Shown here piece by piece: positions 6,013-6,910 of a stretch of 6,910 nucleotides of DNA. Origin of the DNA: Acidobacteriota bacterium (GTDB taxonomy: Bacteria; Acidobacteriota; Terriglobia; Bryobacterales; Bryobacteraceae); assembly GCA_026394095.1 (NCBI GenBank), contig JAPKYY010000161.1, positions 1-6,910 of the forward strand, read 5' to 3'. The position numbers were made by a program, and so were the translations under genes. Below the pieces are notes generated by a model. That model saw nothing but the letters and a program-made list of their open reading frames with translations, did no database searches and was not told the DNA's origin. How positions within the stretch are numbered: position 1 is the first letter of the stretch; each line of letters starts with the position of its first letter.

Positions 6013-6786
6013 ATGTCCGACTCCCTGATCATCGCGAATCGTGAATTCCGCTCCCGGCTCCTGATTGGCACTGGAAAGTACCGCAGCTTCCCTGAAATGC
6101 AGCAGTGCCACACCGCCTCGGGTGCTGAAGTCGTAACAGTTGCGGTCCGCCGCGTCGAACTGGACCGCTCTCAGGAGAGTCTCCTTAACTACATCGACCC
6201 GCAGCATTACTTCCTCCTGCCCAACACGGCCGCCTGCTACACCGCAGAAGAGGCCATCCGAACCGCCCGCCTGGGGCGCGAAGTCGGCCTCTCCGACTGG
6301 GTCAAGCTCGAAGTCATTGGAGACCAGAAGACCCTCTACCCCGACGTCATCGGCCTCATCGAGGCCACAAAAGTTCTGGTGAAAGAAGGCTTCACCGTGC
6401 TGCCCTACACCAACGACGACCTCATCGTTGCCCGCAAACTGATCGATGCAGGTGCAGCCGCCGTCATGCCTATGGGGGCGCCCATTGGCTCAGGTCTCGG
6501 CATCCAGAACATCGCCAACCTCCGCATCCTGCGCGAAATGATCACTGAGGTGCCTCTAATTGTCGATGCCGGAGTCGGCACCGCAAGCGATGCCGCCATA
6601 GCGATGGAACTCGGCTACGATGGCGTCCTCCTGAATACCGCAGTAGCCGAAGCCGCCGACAGCATCAAGATGGCCGAAGCGATGAAACACGCTGTCATGG
6701 CAGGCCGCCTCGCCTTCCTTGGTGGACGTATGCCCCGCCGCCTCTACGCTTCTGCCAGCAGCCCTCTCACAGGTCTGGTTCGTTAG
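6013..6786 (+). CDS. thiG: Thiazole synthase ThiG
   Basis: ThiG makes the thiazole phosphate ring of thiamine from 1-deoxy-D-xylulose 5-phosphate, dehydroglycine and the thiocarboxylate of the sulfur carrier ThiS. It is a cytoplasmic TIM barrel. The 257-residue product is complete and of normal length. It shows [19 protein letters not shown] (5-23), the Schiff-base lysine Lys98 in [10 protein letters not shown] (95-104), VLPYTNDD (129-136), the phosphate-binding stretch [16 protein letters not shown] (151-166), and [20 protein letters not shown] (181-200) with [14 protein letters not shown] following. The expected catalytic features all appear intact. The ATG at 6013 has no clear Shine-Dalgarno sequence. 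The gene is divergent from the PEP-CTERM gene. No thiS, thiF, thiO/thiH or thiC is in the window, so its partners lie downstream or elsewhere. Confidence 0.96.
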   Translation: MSDSLIIANREFRSRLLIGTGKYRSFPEMQQCHTASGAEVVTVAVRRVELDRSQESLLNYIDPQHYFLLPNTAACYTAEEAIRTARLGREVGLSDWVKLEVIGDQKTLYPDVIGLIEATKVLVKEGFTVLPYTNDDLIVARKLIDAGAAAVMPMGAPIGSGLGIQNIANLRILREMITEVPLIVDAGVGTASDAAIAMELGYDGVLLNTAVAEAADSIKMAEAMKHAVMAGRLAFLGGRMPRRLYASASSPLTGLVR

Positions 6787-6795
6787 TATGTTTGT

Positions 6796-6910
6796 ATGCA
6801 GCATGACTTCAGCCATTTCAAAGAAGCTTTAGAAGAACATCAATCCCGGTCGAAATCCAAGGCCAAACTTGAAGTGTTCGGGGATATCCTTACAGCAATT
6901 GCCCTAAAGG
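6796..6910 (+). CDS. Unidentified protein, N-terminal part only
   Basis: An ATG 9 bases after the thiG stop opens a frame that stays open to the window end, giving 38 residues that begin MQHDFSHFKEALEEHQ. The visible part is rich in charged residues (KEALEEHQSRSKSKAKLE) followed by a hydrophobic beginning (VFGDILTAIALK), compatible with a helical cytoplasmic or membrane-associated protein. No family is recognised. The close spacing suggests co-transcription with thiG. No clear ribosome binding site is seen. A competing ATG at 6788 stops after 14 codons. The gene is plausible but unproven because it is cut. Confidence 0.45.
   Translation, partial: MQHDFSHFKEALEEHQSRSKSKAKLEVFGDILTAIALK

Noticed and set aside
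5932..6207. Upstream extension of the PEP-CTERM frame into thiG
   Set aside because: The extension runs antisense to the thiG N-terminus, crosses the PEP-CTERM promoter, and would put about 90 residues before the signal peptide.

Overview
The window looks like an ordinary chromosomal stretch from a Gram-negative bacterium, most likely an acidobacterium (Acidobacteriaceae / Terriglobia type). That placement is an inference. It rests on the gene order pssA - Asd-like gene - lptE - holA, a PEP-CTERM protein, moderately high GC content and TTG start codons. I see no mobile element, CRISPR array, tRNA or rRNA.

Positions 1-3422 (+ strand) hold a tight operon-like block. It runs from the 3' part of a CDP-diacylglycerol-serine phosphatidyltransferase (pssA), to an Asd/USG-1-like protein with no catalytic cysteine, to the LPS-assembly lipoprotein LptE, to DNA polymerase III subunit delta (holA). 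The first two junctions are overlaps in which a TTG start sits on the upstream stop codon, and each has a good Shine-Dalgarno sequence. The third junction is a 2-base gap. The block therefore joins phospholipid synthesis, outer-membrane biogenesis and the replisome clamp loader. The lptE-holA pairing is also found in enterobacteria.

Positions 3437-6000 read on the - strand, so that end converges on holA with only 14 bases between the stops. In transcription order this strand carries a small secreted PEP-CTERM protein with a PPC-like beta domain, ribosomal protein S20 (rpsT), and a membrane-anchored PAF-acetylhydrolase-like serine hydrolase. The 188-base gap between rpsT and the hydrolase (4829-5016) has no gene but contains four inverted repeats. 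Two of them share bases and cannot form together.

Positions 6001-6910 (+ strand) hold a complete thiazole synthase gene (thiG), divergent from the PEP-CTERM gene, followed 9 bases later by the first 38 codons of an unidentified gene cut off by the window end. A good sigma-70-type promoter for the PEP-CTERM gene lies in the short divergent region.

No clearly new multi-gene system is visible. The points most worth a second look are the Asd-like pseudoenzyme in the lptE-holA operon, the four-helix membrane domain fused to the PAF-AH-like hydrolase, and the alternative hairpins upstream of that hydrolase.
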